This document shows, piece after piece, positions 42,560 through 51,704 of a stretch of DNA of 64,000 bases. The DNA is taken from NCBI RefSeq assembly GCF_014698035.1, contig NZ_JACJSF010000019.1:53507-117506 (forward strand). Reading direction: 5' to 3'. Within the stretch, counting starts at the first letter, position 1; each line of letters opens with the position of its first letter. This DNA is from Desmonostoc muscorum FACHB-395 (GTDB lineage: Bacteria; Cyanobacteriota; Cyanobacteriia; Cyanobacteriales; Nostocaceae). The translations under genes and the position numbers were made by a program. The notes beneath the pieces are model-generated. The model made no database searches. It was not told the DNA's origin and saw only the letters and a program-made list of their open reading frames with translations.

Positions 42560-45190
42560 ATGTCCTTTGTGCCTTTACATATTCACAGTGACTACAGTCT
42601 ATTAGATGGGGCAAGTCAGCTACCAGAGTTGGTAGATCAAGCGATCGCACTGGGGATGAAAGCGATCGCTCTTACCGATCATGGTGTCATGTATGGAGCC
42701 GTTGAACTGATCAAAATCTGCCGTAGTCAAAATATTAAGCCGATTATCGGCAATGAAATGTATGTAATTAATGGCGATATCGAAAAACAAGAACGTCGCC
42801 CAAAATATCATCAAGTCGTTTTAGCTAAAAATACCAAAGGTTACAAAAATTTAGTCAAATTAACCACAATTTCGCATCTTCAAGGTGTTCAAGGCAAAGG
42901 GATTTTTTCACGTCCTTGTATTAATAAAGATTTACTAAAACAATACCATGAGGGCTTGATTGTCACCAGTGCTTGCTTAGGTGGAGAAGTTCCCCAAGCG
43001 ATTCTCAGTAATCGACCAGATGCAGCCCGGAAAGTTGCTCAGTGGTATAAAGATGTATTTGGTGATGATTATTATCTAGAAATTCAAGACCACGGCTCCC
43101 AAGAAGACCGAATTGTGAATGTTGAAATAGTTAAAATTGCTAGAGAACTAGGCATTAAAATTATTGCTACTAATGATTCACATTTTATTTCTTGTTTCGA
43201 CGTTGAAGCCCACGATGCTTTGCTATGTATTCAAACTGGCAAGCTAATTATTGAAGATAAGCGGATGCGTTATAGCGGCACAGAGTATCTCAAATCTGGT
43301 GAGGAGATGCGGCAGCTATTTCGTGACCATTTAACGGATGATGTGATTGCAGAAGCTGTAGCTACTACTGAAGAAGTCGCTGATAAAGTCGAGCCTTACC
43401 ATATTATGGGTGAGCCTCAGATTCCTACACCCCCCATTCCTTCAGGTCATACTGCTGACACTTACGCCGAAGATGTTGCATGGAACGGACTTTTAGAACG
43501 ATTAAATCGCAAATCTCGCCAGGAAGTCGATTCCGTCTATAAAGAAAGATTGGAATACGAACTGAAAATGATTCAGCAGATGGGTTTTTCCAAATACTTT
43601 TTAGTTGTATGGGATTACATCAAATTTGCTAGAGATAATAATATTCCTGTGGGGCCTGGTCGGGGTTCTGCGGCTGGTTCGTTAGTTGCTTATGCAATGC
43701 GAATTACTAATATTGACCCTGTGCATCATGGGCTACTATTTGAGCGTTTTTTGAACCCCGAACGGAAATCCATGCCTGATATTGATACGGATTTCTGTAT
43801 TGAACAACGGGATAAAGTTATTGAATATGTCACTGAAAAATACGGTGCAGATAGAGTTGCTCAAATCATCACTTTTAACCGTCTAACCTCTAAAGCAGTT
43901 TTGAAAGATGTCGCCAGAGTATTGAATATTCCCTATGGGGAAGCTGACAAAATGGCGAAATTAATTCCTGTAGTGCGAGGGAAACCAACAAAACTCAAGG
44001 TGATGGTTTCCGATAAAACTCCAGAACCAGAGTTTAAAGAGAAATATGATAAAGAACCACATGTTCGCCATTGGCTTGATATGGCGATGCGAATTGAAGG
44101 AACTAACAAAACCTTTGGTGTTCATGCAGCCGGGGTGGTAATTTCAGACGAACCACTTGATGAAATTGTCCCGCTACAGAAGAATAATGATGGTTCCGTG
44201 ATTACCCAGTATTTCATGGAAGACCTGGAATCAATGGGTTTGTTGAAAATGGATTTCCTGGGTTTACGGAACCTGACCCTGATTCAAAAGACCGTTGATT
44301 TGATTCAAGAAACGAGAGGATATCGGGTCGATCCTGATGAAATTCCTCGCCAGGAAAGAAAAGCCCAGAAGATATTAGCTAAAGGTGAACATAGCAGCTT
44401 ACCTAAAGATGTACAAAAAACTTATGAATTATTAGAAGCAGGAGAGTTAGAAGGAATATTTCAATTAGAATCTTCGGGAATGCGTCAGATCGTGCGAGAT
44501 TTGAAGCCTTCTAATATAGAAGATATTTCTTCAATTTTGGCACTTTATCGACCGGGGCCATTAGATGCGGGGCTGATTCCTAAGTTTATTAACCGCAAAC
44601 ATGGTCGAGAAAATATTGATTATCAACACACTGTTTTAGAACCAATATTAGATGAAACCTATGGAATTATGGTCTATCAAGAGCAAATCATGAAAATTGC
44701 TCAGGATATGGCTGGATATTCTTTAGGACAAGCTGACTTGCTGCGTCGGGCGATGGGTAAAAAGAAAGTTTCTGAGATGCAAAAGCAGCGAGAAAAATTC
44801 GTAGATGGCGCAGCAAAAAATGGTGTTCCGAAAAAAGTTGCGGATGAATTATTTGAGCAAATGTTGAAGTTTGCTGAATATTGTTTAAGCTATGAAACGG
44901 AAATATTGACAGTAGAATATGGATTGTTGCCGATTGGGAAAATTGTAGAAAAACGTATTGAATGTACTGTGTATAGCGTTGATAATAATGGGAATATTTA
45001 CACGCAACCTGTAGCACAGTGGCACGATCGCGGACAACAAGAGGTGTTTGAGTATTGTTTGGAAGATGGTTCCGTGATTCGGGCAACAAAAGACCATAAA
45101 TTTATGACTGTTGATGGTCAAATGTTGCCAATTGATGAAATATTTGAACGCGAATTGGATTTGATGCGGGTAGATGGTTTGCCGAATTAG
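42560..45190 (+). CDS. dnaE: DNA polymerase III alpha subunit, N-terminal half with split N-intein
   Basis: An 876-residue protein from ATG 42560 ([17 protein letters not shown]), with GGAG upstream; longer in-frame starts are unlikely. The PHP domain opens the protein ([20 protein letters not shown]), and the polymerase palm includes [14 protein letters not shown] and MPDIDTDF. The extein stops at LKFAEY and continues straight into the 102-residue N-intein. The C-terminal half of DnaE with the C-intein must be encoded elsewhere. The two products splice in trans to give the full replicative polymerase. Confidence 0.98.
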   Translation: MSFVPLHIHSDYSLLDGASQLPELVDQAIALGMKAIALTDHGVMYGAVELIKICRSQNIKPIIGNEMYVINGDIEKQERRPKYHQVVLAKNTKGYKNLVKLTTISHLQGVQGKGIFSRPCINKDLLKQYHEGLIVTSACLGGEVPQAILSNRPDAARKVAQWYKDVFGDDYYLEIQDHGSQEDRIVNVEIVKIARELGIKIIATNDSHFISCFDVEAHDALLCIQTGKLIIEDKRMRYSGTEYLKSGEEMRQLFRDHLTDDVIAEAVATTEEVADKVEPYHIMGEPQIPTPPIPSGHTADTYAEDVAWNGLLERLNRKSRQEVDSVYKERLEYELKMIQQMGFSKYFLVVWDYIKFARDNNIPVGPGRGSAAGSLVAYAMRITNIDPVHHGLLFERFLNPERKSMPDIDTDFCIEQRDKVIEYVTEKYGADRVAQIITFNRLTSKAVLKDVARVLNIPYGEADKMAKLIPVVRGKPTKLKVMVSDKTPEPEFKEKYDKEPHVRHWLDMAMRIEGTNKTFGVHAAGVVISDEPLDEIVPLQKNNDGSVITQYFMEDLESMGLLKMDFLGLRNLTLIQKTVDLIQETRGYRVDPDEIPRQERKAQKILAKGEHSSLPKDVQKTYELLEAGELEGIFQLESSGMRQIVRDLKPSNIEDISSILALYRPGPLDAGLIPKFINRKHGRENIDYQHTVLEPILDETYGIMVYQEQIMKIAQDMAGYSLGQADLLRRAMGKKKVSEMQKQREKFVDGAAKNGVPKKVADELFEQMLKFAEYCLSYETEILTVEYGLLPIGKIVEKRIECTVYSVDNNGNIYTQPVAQWHDRGQQEVFEYCLEDGSVIRATKDHKFMTVDGQMLPIDEIFERELDLMRVDGLPN
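44882..45187 (+). other. split DnaE N-intein coding region
   Basis: 102 codons from the splice-site cysteine ([14 protein letters not shown]) to LPN before the stop. The block B-like stretch [12 protein letters not shown] is present. Compared from memory with the N. punctiforme N-intein it differs at only about three positions (E to Q in DRGQQ, L to V in GSVIR, N to G in VDGLPN). It is likely a very fast trans-splicing intein. Confidence 0.95.
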
Positions 45191-45328
45191 CCAGGATAAG
45201 ATTTTATGGCAGGGTTCTAAACTGCTTTTTGGGCGCGATCGCTCCACTGATGGGTGTTCATGACGGCAATCTTTATAAAAAAAGGGTGATGTTATGCTTG
45301 CTATAAAAAGGGTCGAGGATACAGTACG

Positions 45329-45538
45329 ATGAAAACTCGGAGCTTTGCAGTCCTTATTTATAAAGAGGACGATATGTATATAGCTGAGTGTCCCGAAGTT
45401 GGTACGGTTGATCAGGGAGAGACAATCGAACAGGCAATTTCTGGCTTGAAAGAGGCAACCCAGCTTTACTTAGAGGAATTTCCTCTACCTGAAACATCTC
45501 CAAGGTATATGACCAGCATTGAGATCACCTATGCCTAA
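45329..45538 (+). CDS. hicB: HicB-family antitoxin
   Basis: A 69-residue protein with the HicB fold: FAVLIYKEDDMYIAECPEVG near the start, then GETIEQAISGLKEATQLYLEE. It neutralises the HicA RNase and may repress the operon. It has no extra DNA-binding domain beyond the short core. The stop overlaps the hicA start by eight bases. The order here is hicB then hicA, the reverse of the E. coli layout but common in cyanobacteria. Confidence 0.88.
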   Translation: MKTRSFAVLIYKEDDMYIAECPEVGTVDQGETIEQAISGLKEATQLYLEEFPLPETSPRYMTSIEITYA

Positions 45539-45758
45539 GTTGCCACGAATCTCAAGTAGAGAGGCAATTCGGGCACTGGAGCATTTGGGTTTTGAACAAA
45601 TTCGACAAACCGGTAGTCATGTTGTGATGAAGAAGCAAACGCCGGAAGGCACAACTGGCTGTGTTGTACCCGTGCATCAAGAATTGAAGCTAGGGACATT
45701 GAGTGGCATTCTTAAGCAAGCGCAAGTTACACCGGAAGAGTTCATAGAAAATCTGTGA
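45531..45758 (+). CDS. hicA: HicA-family mRNA interferase toxin
   Basis: A 75-residue toxin from ATG 45531 (MPKLPRISSREAIRALEHLG). It has the double-stranded-RNA-binding-like fold and the catalytic histidine in TGSHVVMKK. The end GTLSGILKQAQVTPEEF is typical. A start four codons upstream is possible but lies deeper in hicB. The module looks intact. Confidence 0.88.
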   Translation: MPKLPRISSREAIRALEHLGFEQIRQTGSHVVMKKQTPEGTTGCVVPVHQELKLGTLSGILKQAQVTPEEFIENL

Positions 45759-45893
45759 GCGATCGCTTTGAAAAATAATTCAACAAATTTTAGCGCTGGA
45801 AAAACCCTTTGCTGCATATTATCCCTATAGACTAGAAGCATTAGGCTACACTTAGTGACATGATCAAAGGAGGTCATGTTTTTATGTTGTCCT

Positions 45894-47132
45894 ATGAAGA
45901 TATTGGTGCTGAATGCCGGATCGAGTACCCAAAAAAGTTGTCTGTATGAGATTACAGATGAGGCTTTCTCCACCCAAGCATCTCAACCCCTTTGGGAAGG
46001 GAAAATCAACTGGACTCAAGATCGCGGTGTAGCCGAAATTGAGGTGAAAACTGCTACAGGTGCAACACTGCAAGAAACCATCTCTGATGATTCCCCACAG
46101 GCACACCTTACCTATATGCTCAATACTCTGAGTGATGGTGCTACCAAAGTAATAGATCGGTTGTCAGAAATCGATGTGGTGGGGCATCGGATAGTACATG
46201 GTGGACAGGATTATCGAGATAGTGTAGTAATTACTGAGGATGTCAAAAAGGCGATCGCTAGCTTATCTAACCTCGCTCCAGCACATAATCCAGTTGCCTT
46301 GGAAGGTATAGAAGCAATTGAAGAAATCTTAAAAAATGTCACCCAAGTAGCAGTCTTTGATACTGGATTTCATGCCACTCTCCCTGATGCAGCAGCAATC
46401 TATCCCGGCCCTTATGAGTGGGTAGAGCAAGGTATTCGTCGTTATGGGTTTCATGGTATCAGTCACCAATACTGTTCTCAACGTGCTGCCCAAATCCTCG
46501 ATCGCGATGTTCCACCTGAGCGGTTAATTACCTGTCATCTGGGCAATGGTTGCTCTTTAGCAGCAATTAAAAACGGCCGCAGTATTGATACCACAATGGG
46601 ATTCACGCCCTTAGAAGGATTGATGATGGGTAGTCGTTCTGGTTCAGTTGATCCGGGAATTCTGATTTATCTGTTGCGGTACTGCGATTATTCCGTCGAA
46701 AAGTTGGATGACATATTAAATAAAGCTTCTGGGTTAAAGGGAATTTCGGGTGTATCTAGCGATATGCGCGAAGTGAGAGAAGCGATGTCTACGACGGGCT
46801 ACGCCAACGCTCAAGGGAATTCCCGCGCTCAATTGGCGTGGGATATCTACGTGCATCGTCTGCGTTCTGGTATCGGTGCAATGCTTACCAGTTTGGGCGG
46901 ATTAGATGCTTTGGTGTTTACAGCAGGCGTGGGTGAACACTCTGCGGAAATTCGCCAAGCCGCCTGTGAAGCCTTTGGTTTTTTGGGATTGAAACTTGAT
47001 CTTCAGAAAAACCAACAGCAGCCTGTGGATGAGGATATTGCTACAACTGACTCAACAGTACGGGTATTAGTTATTCATACTCAAGAAGATTGGGCGATCG
47101 CCGGGCAATGTTGGCAACTTTTGCAAAAATAA
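45894..47132 (+). CDS. ackA: acetate kinase
   Basis: A 412-residue acetate kinase, which converts acetyl phosphate and ADP to acetate and ATP. The start MKILVLNAGSSTQK is the family N-terminus; the usual GSSS is GSST here. VGHRIVHGGQ, FDTGFHATLP, HLGNGCSLAAIKNGRSIDTTM and the late FTAGVGEHSAEIR motifs are intact. The strong AAAGGAGGT site is 19 bases before this ATG but only one base before an in-frame ATG at 45876, so the true start and its control are unclear. No phosphotransacetylase gene is adjacent. Confidence 0.95.
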   Translation: MKILVLNAGSSTQKSCLYEITDEAFSTQASQPLWEGKINWTQDRGVAEIEVKTATGATLQETISDDSPQAHLTYMLNTLSDGATKVIDRLSEIDVVGHRIVHGGQDYRDSVVITEDVKKAIASLSNLAPAHNPVALEGIEAIEEILKNVTQVAVFDTGFHATLPDAAAIYPGPYEWVEQGIRRYGFHGISHQYCSQRAAQILDRDVPPERLITCHLGNGCSLAAIKNGRSIDTTMGFTPLEGLMMGSRSGSVDPGILIYLLRYCDYSVEKLDDILNKASGLKGISGVSSDMREVREAMSTTGYANAQGNSRAQLAWDIYVHRLRSGIGAMLTSLGGLDALVFTAGVGEHSAEIRQAACEAFGFLGLKLDLQKNQQQPVDEDIATTDSTVRVLVIHTQEDWAIAGQCWQLLQK

Positions 47133-47141
47133 AAATAGGAT

Positions 47142-48113
47142 TTACCTAAAAAATTTATAAATACGAGTAACGACAGAAACTAATGTGAAAATAATTTTCC
47201 AAACTCGTGGTTTAATAAAATTTAAAATATACTCTGCAATTTTTGGGGCAATAAATGACAAAAATGGCAAGAATAAAGACTTAATATCACTCAAACTACT
47301 AATAGCAGCAACAACGATAGGGATGAGACAAATCAGCATCCATACAAACCAATTTATTAAATTAGAGTTGATGGAAGTACGTCTTTGCAGTTGATTGACA
47401 AGTATGTAGCGAGTAGTAGCAAATACTATAGTGAAGCCTATCAAAGCAAATATTGATAGTATCCCATTTACTGGATGTAAATTGTAGACTACAAAACCAG
47501 CAGGAAACAGGGAAGCTATTTCCCAAACTAGTAGATTTAGTTTAGTGCGAAAGCAACTTAGTATTTGTTCAGTTAGCCAATAATGAGCAGAGATAATTGT
47601 GGAACAGTTGGAATTTTGCATAAAATCCAACTTGATTTTGTGGAATATATCACCATGAAGAAGGACAGTGCTTTGCAAAATGATATCTTTCTCTTTATAA
47701 GCATCTGAAACTGATTCAGGCTGCTCATAGTAAGAATTAAAGGTGAGTCCAGACTGTAAACTTGCTTTCCCCGGTGCGGTTTTACTCAGAAAAGATTTTA
47801 TAATATTGACTATAACAGTAACGTAAAAAAAATTACTAACTTCTTTTTCTGTAACTTCTTTTTTATTTCCAAACACAACATTATTGCCGAAACAGGCGTA
47901 ATACCAAAGAGGAATTATCAGTTTTGGCGGAATGTATAGAGAAACACCAGTTTTTTGTGCTTGCTGAATCTGTTCTACAACTGTCTCATTTAGGTAAAAA
48001 CTACACTGCGATCGCTCAACCTTAAGTTCAAAGCGATCGCCTTGAGAAACTTGTAGAAATAGAGAGAGTACAACATCAGCTTTGTTGTCTGTTTTTGTTA
48101 TGTTGGCGTTCAT
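47142..48113 (-). CDS. unknown protein with C-terminal membrane helices
   Basis: A 323-residue protein of no recognised family. The N-terminal 190 residues are soluble and mixed alpha/beta. The C-terminal part has about four hydrophobic segments (LLVWEIASLFPAGFVVY, GILSIFALIGFTIVFATTRYI, WFVWMLICLIPIVVAAISSL and a final one near 290). Its start overlaps the stop of the upstream gene by one base (TAATG), so the two are translated together. It is the last of three same-strand unknown genes. Confidence 0.65.
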   Translation of the reverse strand: MNANITKTDNKADVVLSLFLQVSQGDRFELKVERSQCSFYLNETVVEQIQQAQKTGVSLYIPPKLIIPLWYYACFGNNVVFGNKKEVTEKEVSNFFYVTVIVNIIKSFLSKTAPGKASLQSGLTFNSYYEQPESVSDAYKEKDIILQSTVLLHGDIFHKIKLDFMQNSNCSTIISAHYWLTEQILSCFRTKLNLLVWEIASLFPAGFVVYNLHPVNGILSIFALIGFTIVFATTRYILVNQLQRRTSINSNLINWFVWMLICLIPIVVAAISSLSDIKSLFLPFLSFIAPKIAEYILNFIKPRVWKIIFTLVSVVTRIYKFFR

Positions 48114-48964
48114 TATCGAGATAAATTTGCGATACCCTGTACCAAACTAATCAAAAAACTAAATGTTCCACGCCACTGCTTTTCTCCAGAAATAACTCCT
48201 TGATTATGTGTATTAATGATGAGATTTTTAGCGTCTTCAGATAGAGTAAACAGTTCTTTATGGTAACGAGTAATAATATCTCCATCTAACTGCATGACAG
48301 TTTGAGCAAAAATAATATCAGTTTTGGTACTTTTCACATTACCACCATCAAGTGCAGCTTTAAGTTCATACATTTTACGTAGAGTACGAACAAATTTATC
48401 ATTATTTAAAAGTCTTTGAATCTCTTTAAAAGTTTCAATCCAATCTTCTTGACTGTTTCCATCTTTGTCATCAAGAACGGGAGTTGGAGCAGGTAGTATT
48501 GGTTGAGCTAGCTTCACATTTTCCTGATCGGCTTCGACTAGGTTTGGTTGATGCTTCTTCGCATATTCAAGCCTCTGGCGATATCGTTTTACCCGCTCAT
48601 CCTGTGGATTATAAAAATCTGAACCTTCTTCAAGAAGAAGGTAAAAATATTCTCTTTCAATCTGGTTAAATAGACTTCTATAACGCTTATGTAGCTCTTG
48701 AGCTTGAGAACCTTCTTCTGGAATACCTTTTGCCTCAAAGTAGTCTGGATCGTGTATAGAATAAATTTCTTGATATGCCTCCCAAGCATTAAACTTTGAA
48801 GCATTAATTCTATCTACAACCATCGTATTTACTTCTAAGGCTGTGATGTCAGAAACTAATGTCTGTACAGAAGATACTAAATTGTTTAACAAGACTCTAG
48901 CTTGGTTTTGAATATCTTGAGGTTGAGCAACATTTCGGTCTTTAGTTTGAATATTATTAGACAT
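48113..48964 (-). CDS. unknown soluble, mostly helical protein
   Basis: A 283-residue protein with long charged helices, a proline-rich linker in the middle (PILPAPTPVLDDKDG) and a hydrophobic end (FSFLISLVQGIANL) that could be an amphipathic membrane-touching helix. No motif was recognised. It is coupled to the membrane protein gene downstream by a one-base overlap. The gene upstream on the same strand (49091-49549) may belong to the same unit. Confidence 0.65.
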   Translation of the reverse strand: MSNNIQTKDRNVAQPQDIQNQARVLLNNLVSSVQTLVSDITALEVNTMVVDRINASKFNAWEAYQEIYSIHDPDYFEAKGIPEEGSQAQELHKRYRSLFNQIEREYFYLLLEEGSDFYNPQDERVKRYRQRLEYAKKHQPNLVEADQENVKLAQPILPAPTPVLDDKDGNSQEDWIETFKEIQRLLNNDKFVRTLRKMYELKAALDGGNVKSTKTDIIFAQTVMQLDGDIITRYHKELFTLSEDAKNLIINTHNQGVISGEKQWRGTFSFLISLVQGIANLSR

Positions 48965-49090
48965 AGTTTCACTTTCTCACAGTTCTGGCTGTAGCATTTT
49001 ATTAAGAGCTAGATACAAGTAAATAAACCTAACGATTTGGCTAGGTTTCGGTAGCTATTTTAGGTTAAATGGGTAATTAACAAAGAATGC

Positions 49091-49549
49091 TTAAAGTTCT
49101 GATTTTTTGTGATTTTTCACGATTTCCATAAAAAATCCATACAATTTTTCTACACTTTCTATATTCTTGTGAATGATCTCCCGACCATCTCTAATTTGAG
49201 TCAAATGAAATTCGCGAATTTCTTTATAGGGGCCACTATCAGTAAATTGACTACCAATCTCATTTTGGATATCACCACTAACAAGATTAATTCGGGTATA
49301 TATTCGATTACCTGGTTTGGCTACTTCTATGTCATTTTGTTGCTGATCGGATGACTCTGCTACCCAAGTAGTAATTTTTAAATCAATAGCTTCAACTATT
49401 ACTGTTTTGATGGCATCAATAATTTCATTAACATCCAGTCCTTTTTTATCGGCATTAAGATTCGTAACTATTGTTTTAAAATCACTATTTTTTGCCTGAA
49501 TGGATAGACCATTATTTTCCAAGTTGTTCGTAACTACAGTATCTAGCAT
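49091..49549 (-). CDS. unknown 152-aa protein
   Basis: From ATG 49549 (MLDTVVTNNLENNGLSIQ); a GTG four codons earlier is possible. The protein is acidic, with a middle part (TRINLVSGDIQNEIG) that looks beta-like and a C-terminal helix (ESVEKLYGFFMEIVKNH). No family was recognised. It is 126 bases upstream of the next unknown gene on the same strand. Low GC and accessory-type codon use resemble those two genes. Confidence 0.6.
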   Translation of the reverse strand: MLDTVVTNNLENNGLSIQAKNSDFKTIVTNLNADKKGLDVNEIIDAIKTVIVEAIDLKITTWVAESSDQQQNDIEVAKPGNRIYTRINLVSGDIQNEIGSQFTDSGPYKEIREFHLTQIRDGREIIHKNIESVEKLYGFFMEIVKNHKKSEL

Positions 49550-49561
49550 AAGATTAAGCAC

Positions 49562-49976
49562 ACAACAGGTCTAATTGAGAACAAAATTTTATTCTAAATG
49601 ATGTTCTAAATCTAACTACTGTTACTTAACAAAACTCAGTAATACCAAAGGAACTGAATAATTTAAGAATTTGTTGCTTAAGAGAAGTAAAGCTAGAATT
49701 TGTAGCAGCTAATTTCATCTCACAAAAGAAAATAATTTATTCAGATTTTGCAAATAAGAAAGCATAAATCATGCCCTACACATCCTTGTCTTATGTATAA
49801 TATAATACTTTGAGTTTGGCTTGCGGTTCTACCTGTTTTCACTATCTCTTGAGGTAAAGATAGACTGTGATAGTAGCTGCTTAATGGATACTCTTGTGTG
49901 ACTATATAGCTGAGTAATTTTATAAGAAGTATATTATATATAATGAGTTGCTTCTACCTGATAAGACAAGAAAAAT
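49562..49976. other. AT-rich spacer
   Basis: These 415 bases separate the unknown cassette from the anchored TPR-like gene on the other strand and should hold both promoters. No gene or strong repeat was seen. Confidence 0.35.
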
Positions 49977-50762
49977 ATGTTGTTGCAGCGTAAAGCCATA
50001 GCTACACCTTTTATAATTTGTGTGTCTATTTTAGGAATTGGCTTGATTCAATTCCCTCAATTGCAAACACTTATAGATAGTAAACAATCTGCCTCTTTAA
50101 AAACTCTGGAAAAAGAAATAAAATCAGAACATCTCCGTTTGAATTTTCTCAAAAAAATGCCTACTTTTAGTTATGACAATTTAATTGCAGATTTGGTATA
50201 TCTCAATTTCTTACAGTACTTCGGAGATGATGAAGTTCGGGATAAAACAGGTTACAGTTTAAGTCCAGAATATTTTGAAGTAATTTTAGAACGTGACCCA
50301 CGATTTTTAGCAGCATATCGGAGTCTTTCTATTAGTACTTCATTGTATGCTGCTATGCCAGAACGCACGATCGCACTATCAGAGAAAGGCTTAAAATCAC
50401 TATCCCCCTTTGTTCCCGAAAAGTCTTATTACGTATGGCGTTATAAAGGAGTTGATGAATTATTATTTTTAGGAAACGCTAAAGCAGCCGAACAGTCTTT
50501 TGCAACGGCGGCAAACTGGGCTAGTAACTTTTCAGATCCAGAAAGTCAGATGATTGCTCATACTTCCCAAAAAACTGCTGAATTTCTGAATCGTAATCCT
50601 AACAGCAAATATGCTCAAATTGCTACCTGGGCAATAGTTTTAAATAATCAAGTTGATGAGAGAACTCAAAAACGCGCAATTAGAGAGATTGAAGCTTTGG
50701 GAGGAAAGGTAATTACAACTCCTGAAGGTACTAAAAAAATTATGTTTCCCCCCAAAGATTAA
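49977..50762 (+). CDS. membrane-anchored TPR-like protein
   Basis: A 261-residue protein with one N-terminal hydrophobic anchor (ATPFIICVSILGIGLIQF), after which the chain is helical. Segments such as EVILERDPRFLAAYRSLSIS and LGNAKAAEQSFATAANWAS look like TPR-type repeats. It probably faces the periplasm or thylakoid lumen. Function unknown. pabC follows after 34 bases, so they may share a transcript. Confidence 0.75.
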   Translation: MLLQRKAIATPFIICVSILGIGLIQFPQLQTLIDSKQSASLKTLEKEIKSEHLRLNFLKKMPTFSYDNLIADLVYLNFLQYFGDDEVRDKTGYSLSPEYFEVILERDPRFLAAYRSLSISTSLYAAMPERTIALSEKGLKSLSPFVPEKSYYVWRYKGVDELLFLGNAKAAEQSFATAANWASNFSDPESQMIAHTSQKTAEFLNRNPNSKYAQIATWAIVLNNQVDERTQKRAIREIEALGGKVITTPEGTKKIMFPPKD

Positions 50763-50796
50763 GCAAATTGGGCATTGGGCATTGAGCATTGAATAA

Positions 50797-51591
50797 ATGA
50801 CAAATAATATTTTTTGGTATGACGGTAAATTAATTCACTCTCAAACCCTAGAACTAAACATTAACGATCCGGGTTTACTTTATGGAGCAACTATTTTTAC
50901 CACATTGCGGGTTTATGAGAACTCCCTAGATAGTAATTTAACTAATTGGCAAGCACACTGCGATCGCTTACTTTTCTCAATCCAATCTTTTAGTTGGCAG
51001 CAACCAGACTGGAACCGTCTACTTCAAGGCGCTCAAATTCTCCTTGCACACTTTCCCGTTCTCAGAATTACCCTTTTTCCCGATGGACGAGAGTGGATAA
51101 CAGGTAGATTTTTACCACAGGATTTGACAGAAAAACAAAATAATGGTGTAGTGTGCGCCGTTGCCAGCTCGGAATTTTATCGTTCTCTCCCCTCTCATAA
51201 AACTGGAAATTATTTGAGTGCTTGGTTGGCAAAAACTAGCTCAGATGCTCAAGAAGCAATATTAGTCGATGCTCAAGGAAATTGGCTAGAAACCAGTACA
51301 GGCAACCTTTGGGGATGGTGCGATCGCAATTGGTACACGCCACCAATAAAAGCCGGAATTTTGCCGGGAATTGTGCGATCACAACTTGTAAACTGGTTGC
51401 AAAAGCACCAACAGCCAGTGCGAGAAGAAACTTGGAGTGCCGAGTTAGTCCAGAGATTTGAAGCGATCGCCTACACTAATAGTGTGGTAGAGATTATTCC
51501 CATTCATACCGTTAATCAGCCTTCAGGGTCGCTACAATGTAATCCCCACCATCATAGTTTTCAGCTAATAAGGGAGCTTTTTTTAGCATGA
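50797..51591 (+). CDS. pabC: class IV aminotransferase, probably 4-amino-4-deoxychorismate lyase
   Basis: A 264-residue fold-type IV PLP enzyme. The likely PLP lysine is in SHKTGNYLSAW, and the family pattern ILVDAQGNWLETSTGNLW contains the conserved glutamate. The early stretch DPGLLYGATIFTTLRVY is typical. PabC makes 4-aminobenzoate for folate. Branched-chain or D-amino acid aminotransferase activity cannot be excluded. A GGGCATT repeat stretch lies just before the start instead of a clear ribosome site. Confidence 0.8.
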   Translation: MTNNIFWYDGKLIHSQTLELNINDPGLLYGATIFTTLRVYENSLDSNLTNWQAHCDRLLFSIQSFSWQQPDWNRLLQGAQILLAHFPVLRITLFPDGREWITGRFLPQDLTEKQNNGVVCAVASSEFYRSLPSHKTGNYLSAWLAKTSSDAQEAILVDAQGNWLETSTGNLWGWCDRNWYTPPIKAGILPGIVRSQLVNWLQKHQQPVREETWSAELVQRFEAIAYTNSVVEIIPIHTVNQPSGSLQCNPHHHSFQLIRELFLA

Positions 51592-51704
51592 CAACCACGC
51601 CAAATTTGTTATATCTTAAGATAAGTTAACATAATTCTTAATAATCACCTTTCCGAGCAGAGAAGCTAGGCGATTGCGCGAAAAATACCGGAGGATAGAC
51701 CTTA

